A stretch of DNA of 64,000 nt from Anadara kagoshimensis (GCA_021292105.1 CM037874.1:24168583-24232582), one strand, 5' to 3'. Positions 46,851 through 59,850 are shown, counted from the stretch's first letter. Numbers and translations are program-made. Notes: generated by a model from the letters alone, not told the origin.

Positions 46851-47299
46851 TGGATAACTGGAAGTCAAAATTATAGTCCTATCAAAATTTGCCTATTAAT
46901 ACAAAATTCCAACGGTACTATCAATCATTTTCCCCTTTTATTATGTTGAATGCTATATAAAAAACAATTATCTTAAATTTTATAATTTTCAAAATTTGTT
47001 TAATTGAATTTTACTCAACTTTAAGTTTAAATTACGTCATTAATCTAGAAAAATTATTACCCATAGTGTTATAAAGAAAAAGAAGTAATTTTAAAGGCAG
47101 CATGTTCTTTGGTAACACATGTTTTTTATAAGGTGCATATTCATTTTTGATAAAAAAAATTAGCTACCTTATAAGAATGTTTGAAGATAAAACTTCTGTT
47201 ATATCTTTAACAAGGGTTGAAACACTCAGGGTAACATTATTATTGTTCAATTTTGTGTAATTTTAGTCGAGTTGCAACAAAGTTGTACTCAATTGCTAA

Positions 47300-47880
47300 T
47301 TTGGTGATGCGGGTGTGCGGGGGCAGGAATTAGTTTTCCGGACTTTTTTCAAAACACCTGCAGATATTGAACAGATATTTGGTATGTGAGTCTATCATCA
47401 TGAGTTAAACTTCAAGTTTGAGTTTGGTACTGTTTCAGTGATTTTTGGTAAAATTATGGGATGTGGACTTAGAAAAATTTCTTTAAAATAGCAGTTTTCT
47501 GGATTTTTTCTCTTGCAGATATGGAATTAATATTTGGTATGTGGGTATCAGATCAAGTTTCGTTCAGGTTCCCTGATTTTTGATGAAATTATTGCCCATG
47601 GGCTTAGAAAATTTCTATAAAATAGCTGTTTCCCAGACTTTTTTCTAAATGCTCACAGATTTAGAATTAATATTTAATATGTTAATCACACATCATATAG
47701 AATATGAAATTTCAACTCCACTTGTACAACCTGGTGCCTGAATTTTCTATAAAATAGCATTTTTCGGGACTTTTTTCTAAATGCTCACAGATTTATAATT
47801 AATATTTTATATGTGAATTGCACATCATATAGAATATGAAATTGCAAATCCACTTGTATACCCTGGTGCCTATTGATTTT
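47300..47880. repeat. Degenerate repeat, about 120-bp units
   Basis: About four copies of GACTTTTTTCTAAATGCTCA, CAGATTTAGAATTAATATTT and ATATGTGAAT-like text. The last two copies also share CACATCATATAGAATATGAA. No open frame or transposon end was recognised. Confidence 0.7.
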
Positions 47881-48021
47881 TTTGTTTGTCAGTTGTAATT
47901 TAAAAGCTTGTAAATGAAGTTTCAGATGAAATTTTCAAGATTCTTGGAAAAGTACATATTTGGTTTAGAATTTAGAATTTCTGTCACATGACTGAGTTGT
48001 TATGTTAGGCATAAGTCATGT

Positions 48022-48202
48022 TCAGTCCAACCTGCCTTAAAGGCCACCTCTATATTAAGGCCACTTGCTTATAAAGGCCAGAAAAATTGTATACCAATTG
48101 TTCTTAATACATATTATTTGAACCTGTATATAAAGGCCACCTGCCCATAAAGCCACTTGTACTGGTTCCCTTGGGTGGCCTTTATAGACAGGTTTGACTG
48201 TA
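48022..48202. mobile_element. CAGTC...GACTG MITE copy
   Basis: CAGTCCAACCTGCCTTAAAG at the start and CCTTTATAGACAGGTTTGAC plus TGTA at the end; 181 bp, the closest to a consensus. It lies about 450 bp upstream of the SLC22 coding start. Confidence 0.85.
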
Positions 48203-48640
48203 CATTATGTATGAGGAATTTAACATTGTCATGGAAGTAAAGAGAATATGAAGGAAAAACAATAGATTTAGTTAATTGGAAAGGGAATAAATAAATAAAT
48301 GATGTGATGTTTCTAGCATTTACTACTGATGAAGAATTTTATTCTGAAAAGCCGTCTAGTGCTGTAAAATTAAAACAGTTTTAGTAATAATTTAAACTTT
48401 TTTCTTCAAAACAAGTAAATGAGTATTGCTTTGTTGGGTGAGTACATTGTCACCGATTTGTCTTTTTTGTTGAAAGGTTCTGGCATGTTCTTCTAGCAAA
48501 TATTTTCAGGTACTTACGGACCAAATACGATGTGACAAATATATTTTCCTTCTAAAGAAGGTTTGTCTCATTTTGACCTTGCTCATTTAAAGAATTTTTG
48601 TGAAATTATTTTGAAATTATTACATTTATATTTTTTTTAG

Positions 48641-48661
48641 GATTGATTCAAGGACACTAAA
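48641..48661 (+). other. 5'UTR portion of the first SLC22 coding exon
   Basis: Follows a clear acceptor (ATTTTTTTTAG, ending 48640). The 21 bases GATTGATTCAAGGACACTAA plus A lead directly into ATG. The acceptor shows that at least one upstream noncoding exon exists. Confidence 0.7.
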
Positions 48662-51600
48662 ATGAGGCTGAAACTAGACTCACTCCTAGCGGAACTGGGA
48701 AACCCTGGGAAATATCAGATAATTTTGTTTTTACTGTTGGCGCTGAACTATTTCCCAGTTGTATTTAATCTGATCATAATGGCGTTCTTCGGTAGCATGC
48801 CTCCACATAGCTGTATCAACAAGCACTATGAGAGCCAAGATCTAGTGGAAGTTCGACCCAAAAACTGGACAGGGAGCACCATTCATCAGTATAGTGTGTC
48901 AGGGAGAAATGTATCAGGAGCTACATATGGGAAATGTATGAGTGTCTACCATTTTGATAATGGAGAAAATGAAACAGTTAACTGTCAACAACAGGAAGAT
49001 GCAGATTGGCGCTTCAATACAGAACCAAGGGAGACAACCATTGTTACAGAGGTACATTGTACTTATTAAACAAAAACAATTTACTAAAATGAATAAGGTC
49101 ATCTGATATCTAGATAACAAAGTTCAAGTTCGATTAGCACTAGTATTTTTTGAATGTGTGAAATCGGTGTTGGATATTAATAGAATCTGACACCAGGTTA
49201 AGACAGAGATATTTCAAACAAGGATGAATATTTTCCTGCTCAAAATGAGCTTTAGCAAGTTCTGGATATTGAAATTATTCACTAAATTTGAGTAATCTCT
49301 GTCTTACACGGTTATCTGTGTAGGATTCTTTTTCTCACACATTTGCAACATAAAACATTATTTGTATCAAATGTTCGGTTTTCATGCTTTCTGAAAATGA
49401 CGTAATCAAGTTTTGTTGACGTTCTCATGCAAAATGATTATGATGTTATCAATTAAGCATGTAAGTGATTGTGATATCGTGATCTAACCCTAGGGTGAAA
49501 CAGAAAAATCTCAAATGGGTTAAAGTAGGTATTTCAACCAGTCTCTACATTTTCTTTTGAAATATAAAGGAAACTATTGAAAAAGTAACCAGTCTTTTCT
49601 AGAACTTACCAGTGTAAAACTGTTAGACTGGTTCTTATTTTCTAAACTTGTGAAGTGACTTATATTACAGTTTTTGAAATATTTTTAAGGTTGTTCATTT
49701 TCCTTTACAAGCAAAATTTCATATTATTTATATCAATTTTGTATACTCATTTTCCTAGATATTTGCTAATACAGGAGTTATATTATTTAAAAAAATAAAT
49801 AAATAAATAAAAACTACATATAGATAGTATTTAGTCTACTGCTGATAGAAAACATGATTAATCTTTAAAACTTTATGTAATACAGAGATCATTATTAGTT
49901 CATCTTCATTTAATATACCTTATAATATTATACATTTATTGCCTTTGAGTGAGGAATATATGAACATTTGTTCACCCGCAACAAGTCATATTTCCCGAGG
50001 GCGAAGCCCGAGGGATATGTGACTTGTTAAGGGTGAACAAATGTTCATAAATGCAATAAGTTGTACCGAAAGTGATTCATTGTAATGAGAAAGACAGAAA
50101 GAAAAAAATGTGCATCAAGTTAACATAAATATTTAAAATAAAAGAATCTAGAAGGTAAAAATACCAGATTCTTTTGGAACTCATCGAAAGCTTACGCTAG
50201 AACGTCGAGACCGATTCTGTATCAATGACGCCATATCATTGTGACGTTATGGTCTGTTCCAAATATTGGAAATATTACAGGGAAACTTGATCGCGTGAGG
50301 GAAATATGATATTTCTTTCCCTGCCACATGTCATAGCTCATCCAATCAATCGCCAGTATTTATGAATGAGCTATAATATTATAATTTTATTACAGTGGGA
50401 TCTTGTATGTGAGAATGCCTATCTTGGTAAATTAGCCACCACAATTTATTTTTGTGGCGTGATGGTTGGCGGATTATTGTGTGGGTATATGGCTGACAAG
50501 TTTGGCAGACGTCCTGTGATGCTGGTGTCATTATACTTACCGATAGTAATTGGATTGGGTACTGCTTTCGCCAACAGCTACACACTGTTTGTAACACTTA
50601 GATTTTTCCAGGGGATATGTATGCAGGTATGTCTGGTTTATTTGGTACATGATATTTATTTGTTTATAAACTGAAGAATAATTCAAAAACAGTACATTGT
50701 TTTTGATGTAATGTTTTTGGATCCATAATTTAAGACAGGTACCATGTTTATATTTGAGGGGATGAGGGGGGCTTTAAGGGGCTTTCATCTTACTTAATTT
50801 TGGTTGCTTGAAAAGATATTAATATTACTTGGAATAAATTGAGACATTTTAAAAAAAGAATAGCATCTATACCATAGCTATCCGGCCATATCAAACCAAA
50901 TAATTGTTAGGTTAATGTTGAAGTATATAGCTCATGAAATCCCTCTGACAAGATCGTAATCCACAATGCTTCATGTCATGATTATGTGAACATATAACAT
51001 GGTTAGAAAACGTTTACGCCGTAATTTCCTGGAGTAATGTTATTTTTACGGGAAAACGTCAACTGAAGAGATTCCATCTCCAATGGAAATAATGGTTCCG
51101 CAAAAATGTTGTAGGGTATGACGTGCTACACTGGGGAACCCCATTCAAGGTCTAGCAGACTTTGTCTCCGTAAAAGAAATCTGATAGGTCTTTAGATGGA
51201 GTTTTCTCTTTTAGATGGCTAATTTCTTGTTAATAACATATATTTACAGGGTCTGCAGACTTCTACGTATGTCATGGTTATGGAACTGTCTCTACCACAA
51301 TACCGGGGTATAGCCGGGGCTTTACTGGAATGTTACTGGGGTGCCACAGTCATCATCACCGGTGGCCTAGCTTATTTAATACAGACATGGCGGCACATAC
51401 AACTGGCCATAGCATTACCAAGCATTATAACAGTTGTATATATTTGGTAAGTTTAAAACCCTTTATAATTCCCTGCCAAGAAATGGGAGAGGGAATATAG
51501 TCATACATTCCCTCCCTCCATCTGTAGGTCATTAAGTTTGTTTACAAAAAATGAAATCTAAACATCAATTATTCTTTTTCTGTCTGTTCACAAGATGCTT

Positions 51601-54600
51601 TCATATTGTTTTGTATATTAATTCTATGGTACACTTCATTTGAATTAAGACTTTCTTCCTTTGTATTTGACGGATCGCCGGCCATGCCCACAATGTTCTG
51701 ACAAAGGCCCAGTATGCTTGAATTACACACAAAACGAATGAAAACTTGGCCTGAATTGTGTCATTTAGTGATGTCACTGACACTAGTACGTCATCAGTTG
51801 CCGTGACGCTGCTTTGGTACCATGATGGCGGGCAGTGTCGGAACATTGTGGGTGTGGCCGGCGATACGTCAATTGGTCTTTGTGGTCAAGTGGTCTAATG
51901 TTTGCATGTCTTATTGATCATTGTACCTCTCACCACCTAGGCTCAAACCCTTTCTTGGGCAGATCCTAGTGTGAGGAAGTTTGTCAGTTCTCTTATCGAA
52001 GGTTGGATGTTTTCTAAGGATACTCCTTTTTTATTCTTCCATCCCAGAACTGATAGGAACTAAAGAATTTTGACTGGGAAGCAAAACATCATTTCTCTTC
52101 TCCACTCTTCCAGTGTAACATACCTGGAATTTGCTCACCATTTTGTCTTAAAAGTCTTGCACTTTTTATTCCAGCCTTTTGAAGAAAAAGGGGGGTATTA
52201 AATTTATTAGTTTCCATCTGTCTGTCAAAATTCTTGTCTGCGTAAATTCTCCAAACTATGAAGCATTGTTTCCTGAAACTTGGTGCAAAGTATCAAGTTG
52301 GTTTGCTCATTTTTCTGGGAGTTATTGCCTTTTGAACATAAGTGCTAATCACAAAAAACAGAACCTGCTAGTGGGGGATCCTAATTCATTGAATTTACTT
52401 GTTCATATAAAATGGTTATATTAGTAAATTTATTCTGTTAAAAATTAATTATCATTTGATACACATAAAGAAGTCTGATTTTCTGAATCTGTGTGGTTAA
52501 AAATCTGTTATGTTTGTGCCTACTGCCAGAAAATATTATAATTTATAGAAATTGATTACAGTTGTTGCTTTTTGAATGTTGGAAGTTAAAGTGTTCTTGT
52601 TATTGTTTCAGGTTTGTGCCAGAATCCTTGAGATGGCTGATCATGACAAATAAAATGGAACAGGCTGAGAATTTAGTGAAGAAAATCAGTAAATTCAACA
52701 ACCTGCCTTACCCTGAGGAAACAGTGGAAAATTTCAAACTTAAATCAAAAGTACAACTTGAACAGCCATCTAAAGAGTATACATTTATGGATCTTCTGAG
52801 AACACCACAAATAAGAAAGAGAAGTTTTGTCTTGTTTTATTTATGGTAAGTGAGCGATTAAATAATGGTGTTTAATGTCACAGTCAAGAATATTTCACTT
52901 ATACCGTATTGAGACTTAGCCAGCTAGTGAGTGATGGCAAGATTCTTTTACTTATATTGAGGCAGTCAGTTCTGGGATGTTGGCAGAAACAAGTTGAGTT
53001 GAGTAATTGTGTTTAACGTCACAGTCAAGAATATTTCACTTATATCAAGACATAGCCAGCTATAGGAGAAAGTGCAGAATTACCTGTGCTATGTACTGAT
53101 AGCATTGTACAGGGTTCTTTATCGTGAGTGAGTGAGTAATAGTGTTTAATGTCCCAGTCAAGAATATTTCACTTACATCAAGATGTTGCCAGCTTTAGAT
53201 GAATGTGCTGAAATTTATCTATGGTAAGAAAATGTATAGTGGATTAAAACTCTTAGATTGGACTATTTTAGAACATCTTCTTTGGTTTAAATAGATATTT
53301 ATGTTTTTCATTCCTGGTAACCAAAACCCCCATGAGCTACTAATTTCTGAGATTTTCATTCAAAAAGTAACATATTTTAACTTAGGACTGGTGAAAAAAT
53401 ATTTTATAAGGATTATATTTTCACAAATTTTGGAAATTTAGCCACAGATAATTTTATAAATGAGGATAACTAAGATGTTTATATGTACAATGCATAATAA
53501 ATTTTACAGACATTCTGTAAATCGAAAAAAAAATTCTAGTAAATTTACAAAAATGAAGGATGCAAAAAAAACCTTAAATGAATATTTAATTTCAATTTAA
53601 TTCATCTACATTTTCACTCAAGAGTCATCTGAAGGCACAGAAATGAATGTACACCTATAACTTGATATAACAGTTCTAGAGTAACTGTCATCTGACAACG
53701 TGAAAATTAAAGTACACATATAAGTAGATATGGAGATTCTTGAGTTATTCACTGTCATCTGACGACACAAAAATTAAAATAAAGGTATAATATGATATGA
53801 CAATTGACGGATCACCGGCCACACCCACAATGTTCCAACACTGGCTGCCATCATGGTACCAAAGCAGCGTCACTGCAACTAATGAAGTACTTGTGTCAGT
53901 GATGTCATTAATGGCACAATTCAGGCAGTTTTCAAGTACTTGTGTCAGTGATGTCATTAATGGCACAATTCAGGCAGTTTTCAAGTACTTGTGTCAGTGA
54001 TGTCATTAATGGCACAATTCAGGCAGTTTTCAAGTACTTGTGTCAGTGATGTCATTAATGGCACAATTCAGGCAGTTTTCATTCTTTTTGTTTATAATTT
54101 AAGCATGCTGGACCTTCGTCAGAACAGTGTGGGCGTGGCCGGCGATCCACCAATTTCTGGACAAGTTTTACTCAAATCTTTACAGTAACATGTATTTTTA
54201 CCTGTAGCTTGATGATTTTCTATTGATATCTTTACCTCAAGCATTGAATTGCTTGTCTTCTTACAGGTTTGCCGTAGCTGTCAGTTACTATGGGCTCACG
54301 CTGAAGATGACATCACTGGCTGGTAACAAGTATCTGAACTTTACAATCTCTGGTTGTGTGGAAATGTTTGCATATATTATTGCTGTATTTATAATTAAAA
54401 GGTAATTCTAAATGTAACATTCAAAGTCACTTCTTGGCTAAATCAAAACTACTTTATACACTGTATCTTGAAGGGAGTCCAGCAAACAAAAGCCCGTTTC
54501 ACAAAAAGGTGAGAGACAGCTCGGATAGTTCTATGTCATCCTTCAACAAAATTTCTTGTATAGTAGTTAGTTAATTTGACAGAATACATGGGACTATGTT

Positions 54601-57600
54601 TATAAATCTGCAAGGGTACGCAAATGCATTTATCTAGCAGTACAGGGGAAGTAACTCTTACATCATGGTGGTTGATTTTGTCATCTGGTTAAAGTAAACA
54701 AACATGGTGAAAATGTTCACAAGTAACACAAATGACAAAATTTGAGTTCAAATGCTTTGAAGGGTGGCAAGTAAGTTATGCAGGTTTTTTGCAGGTTACG
54801 TATCCCCATGGACACATGCCATACATGTACATATATGTACCCTTAGCCTTATATTACATTAAACCAACTGTTATTAACAGATAAAAGAACTTTCATGATT
54901 CTCTTGCCTAAACCATTTCGCGACTAACTTTCACTTTAGCTGAATATTTGGTATAAATAATACTAGCATTTTCATAAACAAGTTCACATTGATTAAATTT
55001 CAAAATTATTTTGACCTTGCAAAACACTTGAAAGTTAATCACACGTGAATAGAGTATACTACTACAAAGGTTTTTTACATTCTCTCTGACAATTACTCCA
55101 TGGCTGACTAAAGGTTTAGTAATTTGTTTTTGGGTTTCTGTTACAGATTTGGAAGAAGAATACCTCTGATGTCGTACTTCTGTATCGGAGCTTTGTCCTG
55201 TATCATTGCTGGTGCCATTCCATTCTTCGACACTAGTAAGATATATTTCATATCTCTCTCTCTATATATTGAGGCCGTGGTGGCTCATGGAAAAGTTGTC
55301 AGTCTACAAATCCAGGGTCTCTCACAGCTGTGAGTTTGAGCCTCGCTCAGACCACATGTGGGAAAGTGAATTTTCCTTACCGTTGGCTTTTACAGTATTT
55401 AAATTTAGCAAAAACCGGTTTCTGTATATTAATGCCAAAACCAAAGTTCACTGTAAATGGGCCGTTTCCGGGATAGTCTGGAATTCCATTTTGTGTAGTA
55501 TAATATCGGGTCACGTGGTCAATTTTTTAGGCATCCATACTTCCGGTTCACTTCCGTGTTTACATGATTTCGCAAGCTTTCTTCAAATTAGCATTTTATC
55601 ATGGCATTTCGTCAACTCTAAGTTCCGGAAGTGAAGAGACTTGTTATTGTCTAACATGTCTTACTTATAAGTTTAATTTGAACTTTGCTAATAAATTTAA
55701 GTTGCTCTTACAACAATGGCATGGCGTACCCATCATCCATGAATTTGGGGTCCTGGCTGTTTCTGTTGAAAATTGAAGTAGCGGCCCTGGTCGGTGTATC
55801 ATTACCGTAATAACTCCATGGGAATAGTTAAAATTAAATGCCGATTACACAGCTAGGGTTTTGGTTTTTAGCAATTTCCTCTTTTTTTCATGCAGTGTGT
55901 CTTTCTTACTTGGAAACAGTAAAAAATTCATTTCTTCCATGAAAGGATATTTTCTGGGGTCTTTCCTTCCATCGGAATTGCATCCCGGTACCGCACACCA
56001 ATACGTTGCCCTCTACATATTGACAATTAACCAAATTTCCCGGTATTTGCAACTATGCGTCCTTGACAACAAGAAACCGGAAGTAGGTATGCCTAAAATT
56101 TATTCCCGGAAGTGTATCATAAAATACAGAACCGGACAGGATATTAAGTAACCCAGAAACGTCCTATTAAGGATTTTAAATTTAAATTAAATTTTTAAAT
56201 TGACAGCTTTAATAAGCAAGGTTTACATGTGATTTAAATATTTTATTTTTGTTTAACTAGGTAAAACAGCTACACTGGCTTCAACAGGATTTGCTATTTT
56301 AGGGAAGTTTGGTATGGGCGGTGTATTTAGTGTGATATTTCTCTACACATCAGAACTTTACCCTACACTTATCAGGTAACATATGTAAATATGTCAATTT
56401 TAGTGTGTATGAATTCTAGTGTGAGTACAAATTTTAGCATCATCATGTACAAATTTTAGTGTGTACATATTTTAGCGTGTACAGTTTTAGTGTGTACAAA
56501 TTTTAGAGTACAAATTTAAGCATGTATAAATTTTAGTGTGAGTTCAAATTTTAACGTGTACAAATTTTTGTGTGTATGAATTTTATAGTGTGTATAAATT
56601 TTAGTTTGGACATATTTTATTATGTACGGTACAAATTTTAGCATGTATAATTTTAGTGTGTACAAATTTTAGTGAAAATTATAATTTTGGAATGAATTTA
56701 TGTGGACTTGATATAACATAAATTTCATGGATCACCCACCATGTCTACTATGATCATAATTATACCTCTGCAAATAACGTTTAGGGGGTATATAGGAATC
56801 ATCCTGTCTGTCTGTGGTTTTTTGTCCCAATATCGTGTCTGCTTCATATCTTCCATGTCTATGGATGACTTTTGTTCAAACTTGGCACAAATGTAAACCA
56901 ACATGAGACGATGTGTCATGTACCAAATTTATGTGCATGAGTCAAAGGTCAAGGTCTGGAGGTCAATGTCGGGGTGGGGGTATTTGGCTCTCAAGAGGTA
57001 GTTTTAGTTAATTTGGAGCAAAATATAATTTTGGGATAAATTCATCTGGTCTTGATGTAGGATAAATGTCATGGATCACCATGTCTACTATGATCATCAT
57101 AATTAATTTGGTGGTGGATAAAATCAGGCTTAGTACTACTCTATCATTGGCAGAGTTGATAGAAATAAGTACACAGGTAAAATACATTTGTTTAGAGCAT
57201 GTTAGTTGACAATCTTTTTACATTCAAGTAGTAAACAGAACAGGTGCAAAGATAAATCTGTTCCCACGTTTTAAGATTCCATATAACTTGAAACCTTTAG
57301 TGATGATATTTGTAGTATTACTAAGTTTGTAAATAGACAAAATAGGAATTCCACTATTGAAAAAAGTTCTTTGAGAAATTTTTATCTGCCAATTTCAAAA
57401 CAGCTTCACGTTTGTGCTAAAAACACACCATGGTTAGTTTATCAGTTATTTGCATGTTTGGCTATAACCTGTCCGATCTTTAGAACATTTTTCTTGTCAG
57501 AACAATTTACAAATTCATTCACTAGTACATTGGAAATATGTATATGTACAGCATGTTTAGTTTATCAGTTTTTTTGCGTTTGGCCACATGTAAATTATAG

Positions 57601-59261
57601 CTGGTTCATGTTATCACCAAGTAGTAAGAGCAAAATCTAGACATAGGTATTACTGCTGACCTCAGTGTCAATATTTGTGTTCATTTACCCACCTTACCTT
57701 CAACATGGAAGATCAAATATATTATTGTAAGTTACATGTATGTATGATAGACAATATGGAGCTACAGTGATGTCATATCTAACACAATGTATTATTTATT
57801 ATTCTAACATGACTTGCATTTTCCATCATGTGAAACCTGAAGAAAGCCAGCCTTGGTATAACAAACGATAATCCATGGCTGTTCTGTTTTAATGACCTAC
57901 TCCCTTGCTTATCTTATGACATCATGCTATGTGTCATGAACAATGGTTATGACAGAATTTTCATGCATAAAATCATTTATTTCAATGGAGGTAATCTCAA
58001 CAGCCGAATTGTTTCAATGGACCTTTTTGCCAATAAATATAAAATGTACCTCTGAAAAAATAGTCTGCACTGATTATTCCAATCATTTTTATTTAAGTCA
58101 TGTTAGAAATGAAATAATCAACATTTACCCGTGATATATTGTCAAATAATACACAGATCTTCGTTAACATGCAGCGAATATATCGCTTGGTGTCAAAGCC
58201 ACCTCTTGATATAGTCTTCCGCATGTGAACTCTGGCCTGTGCATTATTTGACGATATATCACAGGTAAATGTTGATTATTTCTTAAATACACTTTCCAAA
58301 ATATTTTCATCTCCTTTGCCATATTACAATCTTACTTTGAATCCATATCTCCAAAAGAAAGTGTATAATTTGTTTGTTGACATTTTGTCTTATTGTTTAT
58401 TTGTTTATTTTACAGAAATATTGGTATGGGAAGCTGTGCATTCTGGGCACGTTTAGGCGGAGTTGTAGCTCCACAAGTTGTAATGCTGGTAATTATCATG
58501 ATTTCTTGAACAGTTTACTGATAAACTGATATATGTGAATTGATGAACGAAACTGTGTTTTCCTTAAAGTGTATGTTAATTTGGTTCACCCAGTAATATG
58601 TGATGCTGGCTGACATTTTTTGTTGAGAAACATGTCTCTATCACAATTTTCAGTATGTTTACAGGACAGTGTCCAATCATGTGTTTCTTATTTATAAGGA
58701 ATATGTCCATACAGATGTTAATGTTTATAATAACCTGTATGTACACATTCAGTGGTACAAAGTGGTACATACAGTGCATTGAAAGATTATTTCTTTTTTT
58801 CCCAAAATGTGCATTTTGTCAATTGTTTTTTCCCAATTTCATTCAAAGGTCCATTTCCCAAAATGGCTAGAAAAATCCCTGCATGTGAGCAGAATTTACT
58901 TGTTAGCAAATAGGATTATTATTTTATCTTTAAACCAAAGAAATGGTTCAAAATCTATTAAATTTAATCATATATGTATGAGTAGTTCTTGATCATATTT
59001 CTTCTATTCTTTATTTACTTTTTTACAAATACATGTGTATATACATTACAGGGAGATTTTACAATAAAGTCTGTGACGGTCATCGTAATTGGTATAATAG
59101 CCTGCATTGGAACAGGACTTGTATTGTTGCTACCGGAAACAGTCGGTAAGAAACTGCCAGACACTATAGATGATGTAGAGAATGAAGAGGAGAAGGACAG
59201 TGTTAAGGAGGAAAGTATCGGTAACCCTGAGGAGAGGATAGAACTCGCTACAAAAGTATAA
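48662..59261 (+). CDS. SLC22-family organic cation/carnitine transporter-like protein, 9 coding exons
   Basis: Exons: 48662-49051, 50396-50626, 51250-51446, 52612-52845, 54267-54401, 55147-55235, 56261-56375, 58416-58488, 59052-59261. All junctions are GT...AG and phases agree; 1674 nt = 557 aa plus stop, the usual SLC22 length. SLC22 proteins are plasma-membrane MFS carriers for organic cations, zwitterions such as carnitine, or anions; the substrate here cannot be read from sequence. Seen: TM1 (residues about 19-43); a large extracellular loop with glycosylation sequons NWT (68), NVS (83), NET (103) and cysteines 51, 92, 108; TEWDLVCENAYLGK (129-142); the MFS motif ADKFGRRP (163-170); VPESLRWL (275-282); a second RFGRRIP (396-402); ELYPT (457-461); ARLGGVVAP; LLLPETVGKKLPDTIDDVE at the C-end; and an acidic tail. 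All family signatures are intact. It resembles the cation/carnitine (OCT/OCTN) side more than OATs, with modest confidence, so no gene symbol is given. Confidence 0.95.
49961..50047. mobile_element. Foldback element in SLC22 intron 1 (coding numbering)
   Basis: TGAACATTTGTTCACCC, ACAAGTCATATTTCCC and GAGGGCG pair with AGCCCGAGGGATATGTGACT, TGTTAAGGGTGAACAAATG and TTCA. The arms are near-perfect with a tiny loop. It is followed by unrelated sequence to the exon 2 acceptor, about 350 bp away. Confidence 0.75.
51667..51872. mobile_element. TTGACG-end MITE, copy 3 (best preserved)
   Basis: TTGACGGATCGCCGGCCATG at the start and TGTGGCCGGCGATACGTCAA at the end are terminal inverted repeats. CCCACAATGTTC continues the left repeat and GAACATTGTGGG the right. 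206 bp, in the intron after SLC22 coding exon 3. Confidence 0.9.
51873..52112 (+). mobile_element. SINE-B copy with tRNA-like head
   Basis: TGTGGTCAAGTGGTCTAATG (A box) and CTAGGCTCAAACCC (B box), then GTGTGAGGAAGTTTGTCAGT, CTTCCATCCCAGAACTGATA and TTTTGACTGGGAAGCAAAAC. It inserted directly next to the MITE at 51667. Confidence 0.75.
52165..52400 (+). repeat. Dispersed repeat shared with 62.9-63.1 kb
   Basis: GAAGAAAAAGGGGGGTATTA, TGAAACTTGGTGCAAAGTAT, GGGAGTTATTGCCTTTTGAA and GTGGGGGATCCTAATTCATT match, in reverse, sequence at 62878-63118. The family is not identified, and no open frame of note is present. Confidence 0.65.
52865..53215 (-). repeat. Three reverse-oriented SINE-C tail fragments
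   Basis: GTTTAATGTCACAGTCAAGA plus ATATTTCACTTATA occurs at about 52870, 53015 and 53140. Each is followed by TAGCCAGCTA-like text, the reverse complement of the SINE-C 3' end. This is another local multiplication of SINE tails. Confidence 0.7.
53804..54152. mobile_element. TTGACG-end MITE, copy 4, with internal 49-bp tandem expansion
   Basis: Ends are TTGACGGATCACCGGCCACA and GGCCGGCGATCCACCAA. Relative to copy 3 the element is reversed, and a 49-bp segment (AAGTACTTGTGTCAGTGATG, TCATTAATGGCACAATTC, AGGCAGTTTTC) is present four times, with starts at 53885, 53934, 53983 and 54032. Copies are nearly identical, implying recent amplification. It lies about 115 bp before SLC22 coding exon 5. Confidence 0.9.
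55270..55400 (+). mobile_element. SINE-A copy with 5' tRNA-like head
   Basis: GAGGCCGTGGTGGCTCATGG, CACAGCTGTGAGTTTGAGCC and TCGCTCAGACCACATGTGGG, then AAAGTGAATTTTCCTTACCG. This copy keeps the tRNA-like first half that the copies at 10.4 and 62.2 kb lack, but loses the 3' half. It starts about 35 bp after the SLC22 exon 6 donor. Confidence 0.7.
56393..56690 (+). repeat. GTGTACAAATTTTAGT short tandem repeat
   Basis: About 14 diverged copies of GTGTACAAATTTTA(G) at 16-20 bp spacing, starting about 20 bp after the SLC22 exon 7 donor. Confidence 0.8.
56730..57110. repeat. Probable dispersed repeat in SLC22 intron 7
   Basis: CATGGATCACC, CATGTCTACTATGATCAT occurs at about 56727 and again at about 57070. 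Between them is GACTTTTGTTCAAACTTGGC and GAGTCAAAGGTCAAGGTCTG, which resembles mollusc interspersed repeats. The assignment is tentative. Confidence 0.4.
58111..58282. mobile_element. 172-bp foldback MITE
   Basis: GAAATAATCAACATTTACCC, GTGATATATTGTCAAATAAT and ACAC match GTGCATTATTTGACGATATA, TCACAGGTAAATGTTGATTA and TTTC. Arms are about 44 bp. It lies about 130 bp upstream of SLC22 coding exon 8. Confidence 0.8.
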
Positions 59262-59850
59262 GTGTTATAGATAGGATCAAGCTTCAGTATACAGTATTTC
59301 AGACATCATTTGTTTGGCATATACGGTACTGCAGAATATTTTTTTGTCATATACGGTACTGCAGAATATTTTTTTGTCATATACGGTACTGATTTTGTGT
59401 TATGTACGGTACCGAAAAAAAAAAATCTTGTTTGTCATATATCGTAATGGTTTTCTTACACACACAGTATTGCAGAAATAATTTTGTTTTTATAGAATTC
59501 GCTGCAAAACATAAGTATTATAGATAGCATCAAGCTTCAATAGACAGTACTGCAGAAGTAAGTATTTTTGTCATATATGGTACTGATTTTGTTATATATA
59601 TACAGTATTGCAGAAATAATTTTGTTTTTACAGAACTCGCTGCAAAATATAAGTATTATAGATAGCATCAAGCTTCAATATTCGGTACTGTAGAAGTTTT
59701 TTTTGTCATATAACATAATGATTTTGTTTGTTAAGTACAGTACTGCAGAAATAATTTTCTTTTTACAGAACTTGCTATGAAAGTATTATTGTTTTAGTTA
59801 GGTAGCATGAAGCTTGTAAATACGGTACTGCAGAAGTCATTTTGTTTGTT
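59262..59850 (+). repeat. Tandem repeat of the SLC22 gene end in its 3'UTR
   Basis: The segment spanning the last codons and stop (AGAACTCGCTACAAAAGTAT, then AAGTGTTATAGATAGGATCA and AGCTTCAGTATACAG) recurs in decayed form. The GATCAAGCTTC mark lies at about 59274, 59527, 59665 and 59805, so the last units are about 138-140 bp. A shorter 30-bp unit (CATATACGGTACTGCAGAAT plus ATTTTTTTGT) is repeated about three times at 59318-59400. Three copies are preceded by T-rich stretches ending in ATAG or ACAG, resembling splice acceptors. Confidence 0.8.
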
